In this document: one piece after another, positions 8,013 through 16,632 of the stretch
How the letters are laid out: each line of letters starts with the position of its first letter
Position numbering within the stretch: position 1 is the stretch's first letter
NCBI GenBank assembly: GCA_018336035.1
Contig: JAGXRD010000106.1
Span: 1-35,160, forward strand
From: Alphaproteobacteria bacterium
Lineage (GTDB): Bacteria > Pseudomonadota > Alphaproteobacteria > Ferrovibrionales > Ferrovibrionaceae
DNA: 35,160 bases
Reading direction: 5' to 3'
Translations under genes and position numbers: made by a program
Notes under the pieces: generated by a model
Seen by the model: only the letters and a program-made list of their open reading frames with translations
What the model was told of the DNA's origin: nothing
The model's database searches: none

Positions 8013-9764
8013 ATGACTGCGCCGACATCCCGGCCGGCTACCCGCTTCGTGTGGCTGCTGCTGTTCATCCTTCTTGCCGCGCTGGCCAGCATCGTCGCCT
8101 GGTGGTGGCCGAACCGCCCGGTCCAGGTCGGCAATATGCCCTACGCCGCGCAGGAACATGTGGTCGAGAGCATGTCGTTCGCGCCGTTCCGGCGCGGGCA
8201 GAGTCCGCTGACGCATACCTATCCGACGCCTGAACAGGTGATCGAAGACCTGCAGAGCCTGAAAGGCCTGACGCGCGGCATCCGCACCTACACGTCGCGC
8301 GAAGGCCTCGAAGTCGTGCCGCCGGCAGCGCAGAAGCTCGGCATCAATGTGATGCAGGGCGTCTGGCTCGGGCCCGAGCGCGACATCAACGAGAAAGAAG
8401 TCGCGGCGGCCATTGAGCTGGCGAATAAATATCCCGATGCGATCAAGTCGCTGGTGGTCGGCAACGAGGTGCTGCTGCGCAAGGACCTGCCGGTTGACGA
8501 AGTGATCGGCTATATCCGCAAGGTGAAGGCCGCGGTGAAGCAGCCGGTCACTTACGCGGATGTGTGGGAATTCTGGCTGCGCTTCCCGCAGCTGCTGAAT
8601 GAAGTCGATTTCGTCACCGTGCATTTCCTGCCCTACTGGGAAGACCTGCCGATTGCTGCCTCGCATTCGATGCCGCATATCATGGAGGTCTATCGCGAGG
8701 TGAGGGAGAAACTGCCGGGCAAGCCGATCACCATCGGCGAGGTCGGCTGGCCGTCCGAAGGCCGCTCGCGCCGCGATGCGGTGCCCTCGCGCACCGAGGC
8801 CGCCGGTTTCATTGCCGACTTCATGCAGACCGCCAAGAAGGAAGGCCTGTCCTACAACCTGGTCGAAGCCTTCGACCAGCCGTGGAAAGTGAAGATGGAG
8901 GGCACCGTCGGCGGTGCCTGGGGCATCCTCAACGAGTTGCGCCAGCCGAAATTCGAGGTCGGTGGCAAGGTGTCGAACCTGCCGGAATGGCCGCTGTTTG
9001 CCGGACTGGGCGTGCTGCTGGCGCTGATCCTGCTGGTGCTGCATGCGCAGGCGGTGGCGAAACTGCCGGTCGCCGGCATGGCGGCGGTGGTGATTTTCGC
9101 GCAGGTGCAGGCAGGGTTGCTGTCGGCCGCCATCGAGCGCGGGCTGGAATACAATTTCTCGCTGGCGCACCAGATCGAGGCCGGCATCGCCATCCTGCTG
9201 ATCGGCATTTTCGGCCTGCTGCTGTTCCGCCGCCTGCTGGCGCTGCTCGGTGGCAAGAGCGACGTCACACATCCGCCGCGTTCGCTGGGAACGGCCTTCG
9301 GTCTCCTGCGTCCAGTCGCCGGTGCGCTGTCATTGCGCCAGCCGCGACTGGGCGAGGCGATCTACGGCCTGCTCGGCCTGTGGGTGACCTATCACGCGGT
9401 GATGCTGGTGGCGGCGGGGCGCTACCGCGATTTCCCGATCGATTATTTCCTGCTGCCGGTCGTCGGCCTGCTGCTGCTGCGGCTGATCGCCGGGCTGTTC
9501 GGCCGCAACGACCATGCCGGGCTGGCGCGGATCGCGCTGGGCAATACCTTCGTCGCACCGCAGGCGGGCACCGTTGCGCAGGGCCGTTTCGGCTGGGAGG
9601 CCGTGCTGGCTTTCCTGCTGCTCTGCCTGCCGGTGCTGGTAATGAGCATCGAGACGCTGAACAACCGTGAGGCGCTCTACTGGTGCGTCCTCACGGTCGT
9701 CTATGCGCTGCCGCTGCTGGGCAACCTGGCCCTGGCGGTGCAGCGGGTGCCGGCGAGAGCCTAG
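8013..9764 (+). CDS. GH17-domain membrane protein, probable glucan transglycosylase
   Basis: 583-residue protein with an N-terminal membrane anchor (about residues 10-30), a GH17-type domain (about 45-320) and six or seven C-terminal membrane helices, but no glycosyltransferase domain. Candidate catalytic residues are Glu152 (VVGNE) and Glu243 (GEVGWPSEG). It is clearly a paralogue of the GH17 half of the preceding gene; both share motifs such as the YWE segment and EAFDQPWK. GH17 domains of this bacterial type have been described as beta-1,3-glucanosyltransferases, so it probably elongates, branches or cyclises the glucan made by its neighbour on the periplasmic face. AGGACAGG lies 8 bases before ATG 8013. 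It ends 4 bases from the convergent TRAP permease, with no terminator visible. Confidence 0.85.
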   Translation: MTAPTSRPATRFVWLLLFILLAALASIVAWWWPNRPVQVGNMPYAAQEHVVESMSFAPFRRGQSPLTHTYPTPEQVIEDLQSLKGLTRGIRTYTSREGLEVVPPAAQKLGINVMQGVWLGPERDINEKEVAAAIELANKYPDAIKSLVVGNEVLLRKDLPVDEVIGYIRKVKAAVKQPVTYADVWEFWLRFPQLLNEVDFVTVHFLPYWEDLPIAASHSMPHIMEVYREVREKLPGKPITIGEVGWPSEGRSRRDAVPSRTEAAGFIADFMQTAKKEGLSYNLVEAFDQPWKVKMEGTVGGAWGILNELRQPKFEVGGKVSNLPEWPLFAGLGVLLALILLVLHAQAVAKLPVAGMAAVVIFAQVQAGLLSAAIERGLEYNFSLAHQIEAGIAILLIGIFGLLLFRRLLALLGGKSDVTHPPRSLGTAFGLLRPVAGALSLRQPRLGEAIYGLLGLWVTYHAVMLVAAGRYRDFPIDYFLLPVVGLLLLRLIAGLFGRNDHAGLARIALGNTFVAPQAGTVAQGRFGWEAVLAFLLLCLPVLVMSIETLNNREALYWCVLTVVYALPLLGNLALAVQRVPARA

Positions 9765-9768
9765 CGCG

Positions 9769-11799
9769 TCAGGCGGCGCGTTTGGCCGCCATCGCCCGCA
9801 TCTTCTGGAACACCGCCAGCGCCAGCGTGAGCGCGATGCCGACCGACTTCATCAGGTCGAGATGCTCGCTGCCCAGCGTGGTCGAGATCGCATCCAGCAG
9901 CGACGGGAACAGCAGCAGCGTGCCGGCCAGGATCAGCGCGGCCTGCACCGCGCGGCCGGTCTTGCCGAACAGCCAGCCCTGCGTGGCGCCGGCATAGGCC
10001 CAGATCCCGATGGCGGTGGTGATCGTGACCCAGGCGATCTGCGTCCAGTCGCCGCCCTTCGGCACGGTCAGCAGCAGGCCGACGCCATTCGGATCCAGCA
10101 CGAACACGAACGGCACCAGGAAAGCCGGCATGGTGTATTTCCACGACTGCAGGGTGGTGCGGTAGGGGTCTGCGCCGGTGATGGCAGCGGCGGCGAAGGG
10201 CGAGAGCGCGGTCGGCGGCGACACTTCCGACAGCACCGCGTAGTAGAAGATGAACATGTGTGCGGCATAGTCCGGCACGCCGAGCTGGATCAGCGCCGGG
10301 GCGGCGATCACCGCGCAGATGATGTAAGACGCGGTCACCGGCACGGCCAGGCCGACGATCCAGACGATCAGCGCGGTATAGACGGCCGTCAGCACCAGGC
10401 TGCCGCCGGCATAGGCGATGGCGATGGCGCTGAATTTCAGACCGAGGCCGGTCAGCGTGACGACGCCGACGATAATGCCGGCCGCGGCGCAGGTGGCCGC
10501 AGTGCCCAGCACGCCGATGGAACCGGCGGCCAGCGCATCGACCAGCTTCTTCGGCGTCAGTGCGCTTTCACGGCGGAAATAGCTGACGGCAATCGCGGCG
10601 ATGGTGGCCCAGAAGACCGACAGCACCGGCGAGAAGCCCATCAGCATCAGGACGACGATCGAGAACAGCGAGCTGAAGTGATAGCCGTAGCGCTTGGTCA
10701 GGGACCACAGGCTGTCGCGCTTGCCCATGTCGATGTTGGAGATGTTGTATTTCCCCGCATCGAACTCGACCATCGCCAGAAGGCAGAAGTAGTAGAGCAC
10801 GGTCGGGATCGCCGCCATGCGGATGACGTCGAGATAGGAAATCTTGAGGAATTCGGCGATCAGGAAGGCCGCGGCGCCGAGCACCGGCGGCGAGATGATC
10901 GCACCGAGACCGCCAGCGGCGAGAAGCCCGCCGGCCGCCGAGGCGACATAGCCGGATTTCTTCAGCATCGGCCAGGCCACCGAGCCGATGGTGACCGTGG
11001 TGGCGACGCCCGAACCTGACGGACCGCCGAGCAGGAAGGAGGACAGCACGATGGCGCGGCCTGAGCTGGTGCTCTTGCCACCCATGGCGGAGAAGGAGAA
11101 GTCGATGAAGAACTTGCCGGCGCCGGAGAACTGAAGAATCGCGCCGAAGATGGTGAACAGGATGATCAGGCTGGACGAAACGTCGACGGCCGAGCCGAAG
11201 ATGCCTTCCAGCGTCATGTAGAGATGGCCGACCAGGCGCTCGGCGTCATAGCCGCGATGCGTCCAGGGCGCCGGCAGATAGGGCCCGAACAGCGCATAGG
11301 CGATGAACAGGATGCCGACCACCGGCATGATCGGGCCGGTGGTGCGCCGCGTGGCTTCCAGGATCAGGATGATGAAGACGGCGCCGACGGCGATGTCGGT
11401 CTGGTTCGGCAGGCTGGCGCGGTCGGTCAGATCGTCGCCGCCCATCACCAGATAGGCCATGGTGGCGATACCGATCAGCGCGGTGAGCACGTCCCACCAA
11501 CGGATACGGTCGCGGAAGCGCAGGGCAACGGGGTAGAGCAGGAAAATCAGCAGCATGACAAAGCCGACATGGACCGGCCGCAATGTTTGCGTCGGGACGA
11601 TGTCGTAAGCCGCGTACAGATGGAACAGCGTCATGATCACGGCGAGGGCGGTGATCAGATGGCCGGACCAGCCCGAGAGACGATTGGCCGCGCCTTCTTC
11701 CTGTTCGATATATTCCTCGACCTTGCGCTGGGTTTCCTTGTCGAGCGCGCCCGGCTCTATCATGGCTTCGGTGGCGCTCTTGGTGGTGTCCTGCGTCAT
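9769..11799 (-). CDS. TRAP transporter fused permease (DctQM type, TAXI system)
   Basis: 676-residue membrane protein in which the small (DctQ-like) and large (DctM-like) TRAP permease subunits are fused, the usual form in TAXI-type TRAP systems. A soluble charged N-terminus (about 1-40) precedes four helices of the DctQ-like part and then the twelve-helix DctM-like part, including the conserved FSFSAMGGKSTSSGRA region near residues 235-250. It uses an ion gradient to take up an organic acid delivered by the periplasmic binding protein encoded upstream. GAGGGAGT precedes ATG 11799. It follows the binding-protein gene on the same strand after 131 bases that contain a strong stem-loop. The substrate is unknown; TAXI systems commonly carry dicarboxylates or glutamate-like acids. 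Confidence 0.92.
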   Translation of the reverse strand: MTQDTTKSATEAMIEPGALDKETQRKVEEYIEQEEGAANRLSGWSGHLITALAVIMTLFHLYAAYDIVPTQTLRPVHVGFVMLLIFLLYPVALRFRDRIRWWDVLTALIGIATMAYLVMGGDDLTDRASLPNQTDIAVGAVFIILILEATRRTTGPIMPVVGILFIAYALFGPYLPAPWTHRGYDAERLVGHLYMTLEGIFGSAVDVSSSLIILFTIFGAILQFSGAGKFFIDFSFSAMGGKSTSSGRAIVLSSFLLGGPSGSGVATTVTIGSVAWPMLKKSGYVASAAGGLLAAGGLGAIISPPVLGAAAFLIAEFLKISYLDVIRMAAIPTVLYYFCLLAMVEFDAGKYNISNIDMGKRDSLWSLTKRYGYHFSSLFSIVVLMLMGFSPVLSVFWATIAAIAVSYFRRESALTPKKLVDALAAGSIGVLGTAATCAAAGIIVGVVTLTGLGLKFSAIAIAYAGGSLVLTAVYTALIVWIVGLAVPVTASYIICAVIAAPALIQLGVPDYAAHMFIFYYAVLSEVSPPTALSPFAAAAITGADPYRTTLQSWKYTMPAFLVPFVFVLDPNGVGLLLTVPKGGDWTQIAWVTITTAIGIWAYAGATQGWLFGKTGRAVQAALILAGTLLLFPSLLDAISTTLGSEHLDLMKSVGIALTLALAVFQKMRAMAAKRAA

Positions 11800-11861
11800 G
11801 TCGTTACTCCCTCGCGCTGCCTGTCACGCCGCGCCCCTGCTGTGCCATGTCTTTTAACAGT

Positions 11862-11895
11862 GAGCCCCGCCTCGGCCAATGCCGGGGCGGGGCTC
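11862..11895 (-). promoter_or_regulatory. Strong intercistronic stem-loop between TAXI binding protein and permease genes
   Basis: GAGCCCCGCC (11862-11871) pairs with GGCGGGGCTC (11886-11895), and CGGC/GCCG continues the stem around a CAAT loop. There is no T-run on either strand, so it is more likely an mRNA-stabilising or partial-termination element, giving more binding protein than permease. Confidence 0.6.
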
Positions 11896-11930
11896 GTAGT
11901 CAGGTAAAATCTATATAAACCGGTACCGAA

Positions 11931-12911
11931 TTACTTCGGATCGATCTTGATGCCCTTTTCCGCCAGATACTTGATCGCACCCGGATGGAACGGAACCGGC
12001 GTGTTCTCGCGCTTCTGGTTTTCCAGCTTCACGTTCTTCGCCTCGGCATGCACCTGGGCCCATTCATCGCGCTTCTCGAAGATGGTCTTGGTGATGTTGT
12101 AGGCGGTCTGCTCGTCCATAGTGTCGGCGACGAACAGGATGTTCCACACGCTGGACATCTTGTTCGCAGCAGCCTGGCCCGGATAGGCACCGGCCGGGAT
12201 CTCACCGGCGGCATAGAGCGGGCCATACTTGGCATTCATCTTCGCCACGACATCCGAATGGTCGATCAGCTTCAGCTTCACGCCCGGTGTCGCGCCCAGA
12301 TCGGTGACCGCCGAAGTCGGCACGCCGCCCACCCAGAAATAGGCATCGATCTTGTTGTCCTTGACCGCGTTGGTCGACTCAGCGGCGCCGAGACGTTCAC
12401 GCTTGATGTCCTTGTCCTTGTCGAGGCCGGCAGCTTCCAGCACGCGGAAGGCCATCACCTCGGTGGCCGAACCCGGCGAACCGGTCGACACGCGCTTGCC
12501 CTTCAGATCGGCCATGGTCTTGACGCCGCTGGCTTCGGTGGTGACGACATGCATCACGTTCGGATACAGCACGCCGATCGCCATGTGCTTGACGGGCGCG
12601 CCCTTGAACTTGTCTTCGCCGCGCGAGGCATCCAGCGAGGCATCGGCCATGCTGAAGCCGATATCGGCGCGCTTGGCGCCCACCAGCTTCAGATTGTCGA
12701 CCGAGCCGCCGGTCACTTCGGCAGTCGCCTGCCAGCCCGGCACATGCTTGGTCAGCAGGTTGGCGAGGCCGCCACCCAGCGGGTAATACACACCGCCGGT
12801 GCCACCGGTGACGATGGACAGATTCTTGCTCTGCGCCAGTGCGCCATTGCTGGCGCCAGCTGCTGCAAATACCAGGCCGGCCATAGCCGCGCCGATGATC
12901 AGGCGTTTCAT
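11931..12911 (-). CDS. TAXI family TRAP transporter solute-binding protein
   Basis: 326-residue periplasmic binding protein. A signal peptide (about 1-25: MKRLIIGAAMAGLVFAAAGA, cleavage after GALAQ or just before) precedes the TAXI hallmark LSIVTGGTGGVYYPLGGGLA. The mature protein has the two-lobed solute-receptor fold with NLKLVGAKRADIGFSMAD and KGKRVSTGSPGS segments. It captures the substrate and hands it to the fused permease encoded downstream. The start at ATG 12911 is supported by GAGGAGG 8 bases upstream; the frame remains open further but without a signal sequence. The shared region with the divergent EamA gene carries a palindrome and a hairpin that may regulate either gene. Substrate unknown. 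Confidence 0.93.
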   Translation of the reverse strand: MKRLIIGAAMAGLVFAAAGASNGALAQSKNLSIVTGGTGGVYYPLGGGLANLLTKHVPGWQATAEVTGGSVDNLKLVGAKRADIGFSMADASLDASRGEDKFKGAPVKHMAIGVLYPNVMHVVTTEASGVKTMADLKGKRVSTGSPGSATEVMAFRVLEAAGLDKDKDIKRERLGAAESTNAVKDNKIDAYFWVGGVPTSAVTDLGATPGVKLKLIDHSDVVAKMNAKYGPLYAAGEIPAGAYPGQAAANKMSSVWNILFVADTMDEQTAYNITKTIFEKRDEWAQVHAEAKNVKLENQKRENTPVPFHPGAIKYLAEKGIKIDPK

Positions 12912-13049
12912 TCTCGTTTCCTCCTCGCTGTCCGTCCGCAGGTACTGCGGCGGCCCACTCCTTGTGCGGAGGAGAGACGATAAGGAGTCTGACCGCCAAA
13001 TATCAACCCTCTTTTCCCCTGCCGCAGCGCACAACACTGCGTGAGGCTG

Positions 13050-13062
13050 TACAACCATTGTA
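13050..13062. promoter_or_regulatory. Candidate operator palindrome TACAA-CCA-TTGTA
   Basis: A perfect 5-bp inverted repeat with a 3-base centre, in an AT-richer patch between the divergent TAXI binding-protein and EamA genes. The TTGTA/TACAA half-sites resemble operators of some GntR-family repressors. No such regulator gene is adjacent, so this is speculative. Confidence 0.25.
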
Positions 13063-13069
13063 TTTCCAC

Positions 13070-13092
13070 TGCCCAGGGTCTAAGCCCGGGCA
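13070..13092 (+). promoter_or_regulatory. Leader hairpin upstream of the second EamA gene
   Basis: TGCCC (13070-13074) pairs with GGGCA (13088-13092), and GGG/CCC extends the stem inside past one bulged A, leaving a 6-base loop. No T-run follows. It lies about 44 bases upstream of the EamA start and could be a leader structure or a transcription-attenuating element. Confidence 0.3.
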
Positions 13093-13135
13093 TCAGCCAT
13101 TCGTCCGATTGCCTACGAAAAAAGCAAAAAGCGTC

Positions 13136-14044
13136 ATGTTCTCCTCCGTGTCATCGCCGCATCTCGTCCAGCGCTGGGCCCTGGCCGCCCTGATTCTCGG
13201 TGCGCTGGCAATTGCCTTCTCGCCAATCTTCGTGCGCCTGTCCGAAGTGGGCCCCACTGCGACCGGTTTCTACCGCACCATGCTTGCGGTGCCGCCATTG
13301 TGGCTGGTCTGGCATCTGCGGCCGGCGCGGGAAGCCGCCGCTGCTCCTGGTGCGTCGCGCATTCCGCCGCTCGGTGTGTTGCTGCTGCCCGGACTGCTCT
13401 TTGCCGGCGATCTGTTTTTCTGGCATCTGGCCATTCAGTACACGTCAGTGGCGAATTCCACGCTGCTGTCGAATTTCGCGCCGGTGATCGTGACGCTGGG
13501 TGCCTGGCTGATACTGCGCGAGAAAATCTCGCCGGCTTTCCTGGTGGCGCTGCTGGTCTCGATCTGCGGCGCGATGATGCTGGTGGGGTCCAGTTTCCAG
13601 CTCGGCGGCGACTATGTCTTCGGCGATCTGCTGGCGCTGCTCACCGCCTGCTTCTACGGCGCCTATATGATCGCGGTGGCGAAGCTGCGCGGCCGGCATG
13701 GCTCGCAGGAGATCATGCTGTGGTCCACCCTGGTCTGCGCTGTCGTGTTGCTGCCGGCAACCTGGCTGATGGGTGAATCGCTGCTGCCCGCCACACTGGG
13801 CGGCTGGGCCGTGCTGTTCGGTCTGGCCTGGATCAGCCATGCGCTGGGGCAAGGGCTGATCGCCTATGCGCTCGGCCACCTGCCGGCGTCATTCTCGTCT
13901 CTGGTGGTGCTGGTGCAGCCGGTGGCGGCGGCCTTCTTCGGCTGGCTCTGGCTCGGTGAGGGGCTGAGCACGCTGCAGATCGCCGGCGGCATTGTCGTGC
14001 TGTTCGGCATCCTGCTCGCGCGCCGTGCGCAGTTGAAGGTTTAA
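13136..14044 (+). CDS. EamA-type (DMT superfamily) transporter
   Basis: 302-residue membrane protein with two EamA repeats and about ten helices, beginning with ALAALILGALAIAFSPIFVR and containing a second repeat from about GDYVFGDLLALLTACFYGAYM. The lysine and glutamate after helix 4 (LREKISPAF) and the final short basic tail (RRAQLKV) are typical. It probably exports a small metabolite; the substrate is unknown. It is not closely similar to the other EamA protein in this window. The start at ATG 13136 fits the first helix but has only an A-rich stretch (AAAAAG) upstream instead of a good ribosome-binding site. Its stop codon overlaps that of the convergent ligase gene (TTAA at 14041-14044). 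Confidence 0.88.
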   Translation: MFSSVSSPHLVQRWALAALILGALAIAFSPIFVRLSEVGPTATGFYRTMLAVPPLWLVWHLRPAREAAAAPGASRIPPLGVLLLPGLLFAGDLFFWHLAIQYTSVANSTLLSNFAPVIVTLGAWLILREKISPAFLVALLVSICGAMMLVGSSFQLGGDYVFGDLLALLTACFYGAYMIAVAKLRGRHGSQEIMLWSTLVCAVVLLPATWLMGESLLPATLGGWAVLFGLAWISHALGQGLIAYALGHLPASFSSLVVLVQPVAAAFFGWLWLGEGLSTLQIAGGIVVLFGILLARRAQLKV

Positions 14045-16011
14045 GCCGCGCGCTGTTTCGCGAAGTCGACGAACCAGGCCAGGCTGCCCGGATTGGCCAT
14101 GGTGCCGGGATTGGAGACTTTCTCGACTGGCTGGCCGAGCAGGATCTTCTTCACCGGCACTTCCAGCTTCTTGCCTGACAGCGTGCGCGGCACATCCGAC
14201 ACCTGGAAGATGTCGTTCGGCACGAAACGCGCCGACACCGCCTTGCGGATCGCCTGATTGATGCGGTCCTTCAATGCGGCATCCAGCGTGATCCCGGGGC
14301 GCAATACGACAAACAGCGGCATATAGCTGTTGCGACCGAGATATTCGAGGTCGACCACGAGGCTGTCGAGCACTTCGGGCAGCTCTTCCACCGCGCGATA
14401 GATTTCGCTGGTGCCGAGCCGCAGGCCGTAGCGGTTGATGGTGGCATCCGAACGGCCATAGATGATGGCGCCGCCACGCGGCGTGATGCGCAGCCAGTCG
14501 CCATGACGCCAGATGCCGGGATAAACATCGAAATAGCTGTCGTGATAGCGCTTGCCATCGGTATCGTTCCACAGATACAGCGGCATCGATGGCAGGGGAG
14601 ACACGCAGACCAGTTCGCCCACCTCGTCGGTCAGCGATTTGCCATGGTCATCGAAGGACTGAATGTCGGCGCCAAGGCAGCGCACCTGCATCTCGCCGGC
14701 ATAGACCGGCAGCAGCACGCAGCCAGCCACGAAGCCGCCGGCGAAATCCGTGCCGCCGGAAATCGGCGTGAGCCAGATGTCCTTGCCCAGCTGGTCGTAA
14801 ATCCAGGCGTAGCTGTCTTTCGAGAGCGGCGAGCCGGTCGAGCCCACGCTGTGCAGGCTGGAGAGATCGGCCACCTTGCGCGGTTCGACGCCGGCTTTCT
14901 GGCAATTGGCATAGAAGGCCGCGCCGGCGCCGAAGAAGGTGGCCTTCACCTCGCCGGCAAATTGCCACAGCCGGTTCCAGTCCGGCCAGTTCGGGCTGCC
15001 GTCGTAAATGGCGATGGTGGAGCCGACCAGCAGTCCGGCCACCTGCGCGTTCCACATGATCCAGCCGGTGCTGGAATACCAGTGGAAGACATCATCGGGC
15101 CCGAGGTCGTTATGCAGTGCGGTCAGCACCATGATGACGATGACCACGCCGCCATGACCATGGACGATCGGCTTGGGCAAGCCGGTCGTGCCTGAAGAGT
15201 AAACCACCCAAAGCGGATGATCGAACGGTACCGGTTCGACCTTCAGTTCGGCTGGTTTGGCAATCACCTCGGCCCAGCGTGCGGTCGGCACGTCGGGCAA
15301 TGCCTGCTGCGTTTCGCCCGGCATCAGGATCAGGTTTTTCACCGATGGCAGTTCGGCGATCAGCTGGGTCAGCACATCTGTTTTGTCGAGATGCTTGCCG
15401 TTGTAATGGCTGGACGGCACGGCAAACAGCGCCACCGGCTCGATCTGGCGGAAACGGTCGAGCACTGCATTCAGCCCCATATCCGGCGAGCAGACCGACC
15501 AGATCGCGCCGATGCTGGCGACGGCCAGAAAGGCGACGATGGTTTCCGGCGTGTTGGGCGCATAGGCCACCACGCGGTCGCCGCGTTTCACGCCCAGCGC
15601 GCGCAGATGCGCCGCCACGGCGCCGACCTGCTCATGCAGTGCGCCCCAGGACATTTCCTTCAGCGGCTGGGTTTCGGAAGCGTAGAGGATGGCAGGCTTG
15701 GCCGAGGTCTTATGCCGGAAAACCTGATCGACAAAGTTCAGTTCCGCGCCGGTGAACCACTGCGCGCCGGGCATCTCACGCTTTGCCAGCACCTTGGCAT
15801 AGGGCTTGTAGGCCTTGATGTCGAAATAATCCCAGGCCGCGGCCCAGAAGCCCTCAAGGTCGTTGACCGACCAGCGCCACAGGCTGTCGTAATCCGGGAA
15901 GTCGCGGCCGCGTTCCTGCCGGAGCCAGGTCATGAAGCGATGCAGCTGGCTGCGCTGGATGCGCTCGGTCGTTGGTCTCCACAGCAGGGCGGGGGCTGCC
16001 GTCTCGGTCAT
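14041..16011 (-). CDS. Acetoacetate--CoA ligase (acetoacetyl-CoA synthetase)
   Basis: 656-residue ANL-superfamily adenylating enzyme of the acetoacetyl-CoA synthetase branch: acetoacetate + CoA + ATP gives acetoacetyl-CoA + AMP + PPi, in the cytoplasm. The N-terminal ACAS_N-like segment (about 35-95), the adenylation core and the phosphate-binding loop YSSGTTGLPKP (residues 271-281) are all present. The conserved YGRSDATINRYGLRLGT hinge and the C-terminal catalytic lysine region (RTLSGKKLEVPVKK) are also present. Length matches the family. GGGAGAGACC precedes ATG 16011. It is the last gene of the GntR-TRAP-lactonase-cupin operon, 21 bases after the cupin gene. This suggests the pathway ends in acetoacetate, although the enzyme also serves ketone-body or polyhydroxybutyrate metabolism elsewhere. 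Confidence 0.93.
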   Translation of the reverse strand: MTETAAPALLWRPTTERIQRSQLHRFMTWLRQERGRDFPDYDSLWRWSVNDLEGFWAAAWDYFDIKAYKPYAKVLAKREMPGAQWFTGAELNFVDQVFRHKTSAKPAILYASETQPLKEMSWGALHEQVGAVAAHLRALGVKRGDRVVAYAPNTPETIVAFLAVASIGAIWSVCSPDMGLNAVLDRFRQIEPVALFAVPSSHYNGKHLDKTDVLTQLIAELPSVKNLILMPGETQQALPDVPTARWAEVIAKPAELKVEPVPFDHPLWVVYSSGTTGLPKPIVHGHGGVVIVIMVLTALHNDLGPDDVFHWYSSTGWIMWNAQVAGLLVGSTIAIYDGSPNWPDWNRLWQFAGEVKATFFGAGAAFYANCQKAGVEPRKVADLSSLHSVGSTGSPLSKDSYAWIYDQLGKDIWLTPISGGTDFAGGFVAGCVLLPVYAGEMQVRCLGADIQSFDDHGKSLTDEVGELVCVSPLPSMPLYLWNDTDGKRYHDSYFDVYPGIWRHGDWLRITPRGGAIIYGRSDATINRYGLRLGTSEIYRAVEELPEVLDSLVVDLEYLGRNSYMPLFVVLRPGITLDAALKDRINQAIRKAVSARFVPNDIFQVSDVPRTLSGKKLEVPVKKILLGQPVEKVSNPGTMANPGSLAWFVDFAKQRAA

Positions 16012-16032
16012 GGTCTCTCCCGGAAATCTTTT

Positions 16033-16617
16033 TTAAGCTTTGGCGATCAGCTTAGCGATCTCGGGCGAGAATGCACCATCCAGCAGGATGAAGGCCATAC
16101 GAGCCGGGTTGGTCTCGGAGGGATTTTCCCAGGCGTGATCCGTGCCGCGCTGCACCACCACGTCGCCGGCTTTCAGATGCGTGCGCGAATCATCGTCCAG
16201 CACCAGCACGATCTCGCCATGCACGACGATGCCGTAATCGACCGATTCCGTGCGATGCATCAGCGGATGCGGCGAGCCGGGCTTCCAGGTCGAGGCATGG
16301 CTGGAGCCGACCATGGCGAAGGCGGCCTGCGCCATTTCCTTCGTCACCGGCGGCGCGCCGGCCGCGGCCGTCTGCTTCGGGCCGAAATCAACGAAGCGGA
16401 TAATGCTGCCCTGTTTGGGCGGCTCGATCTGCAACTGGCGGCCGGTCGGGTCTTTGCCATTGTCGACGCTGACCGGGCTGCCGGCGGTGTTCCACACCTC
16501 AAAGAAGGCGACGCCCAGTTCCGGCTTTTCAATAGTCGGCTTCATCACCGTGTCGATGGCGACGACGGACTGGCCGGCGGCATTATGCCCGGTGACGATA
16601 CGACGGGGTGCTTTCAT
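16033..16617 (-). CDS. Cupin domain protein
   Basis: 194-residue protein with a single C-terminal cupin barrel (about residues 110-190). The first cupin motif contains HRTESVDYGIVVHGE, where His and Glu are candidate metal ligands, and the second is GDVVVQRGTDHAWENPS with the third His. The N-terminal half (about 1-100) is a beta-rich extension seen in many cupins annotated near catabolic genes. Cupins of this form may be isomerases, hydrolases or small-molecule sensors, so no reaction is assigned. CTGGAG lies 6 bases before ATG 16617. The position between lactonase and acetoacetyl-CoA synthetase genes, with gaps of 15 and 21 bases, implies a role in the same pathway. Confidence 0.85.
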   Translation of the reverse strand: MKAPRRIVTGHNAAGQSVVAIDTVMKPTIEKPELGVAFFEVWNTAGSPVSVDNGKDPTGRQLQIEPPKQGSIIRFVDFGPKQTAAAGAPPVTKEMAQAAFAMVGSSHASTWKPGSPHPLMHRTESVDYGIVVHGEIVLVLDDDSRTHLKAGDVVVQRGTDHAWENPSETNPARMAFILLDGAFSPEIAKLIAKA

Positions 16618-16632
16618 GTTGCGCTCCAGTAT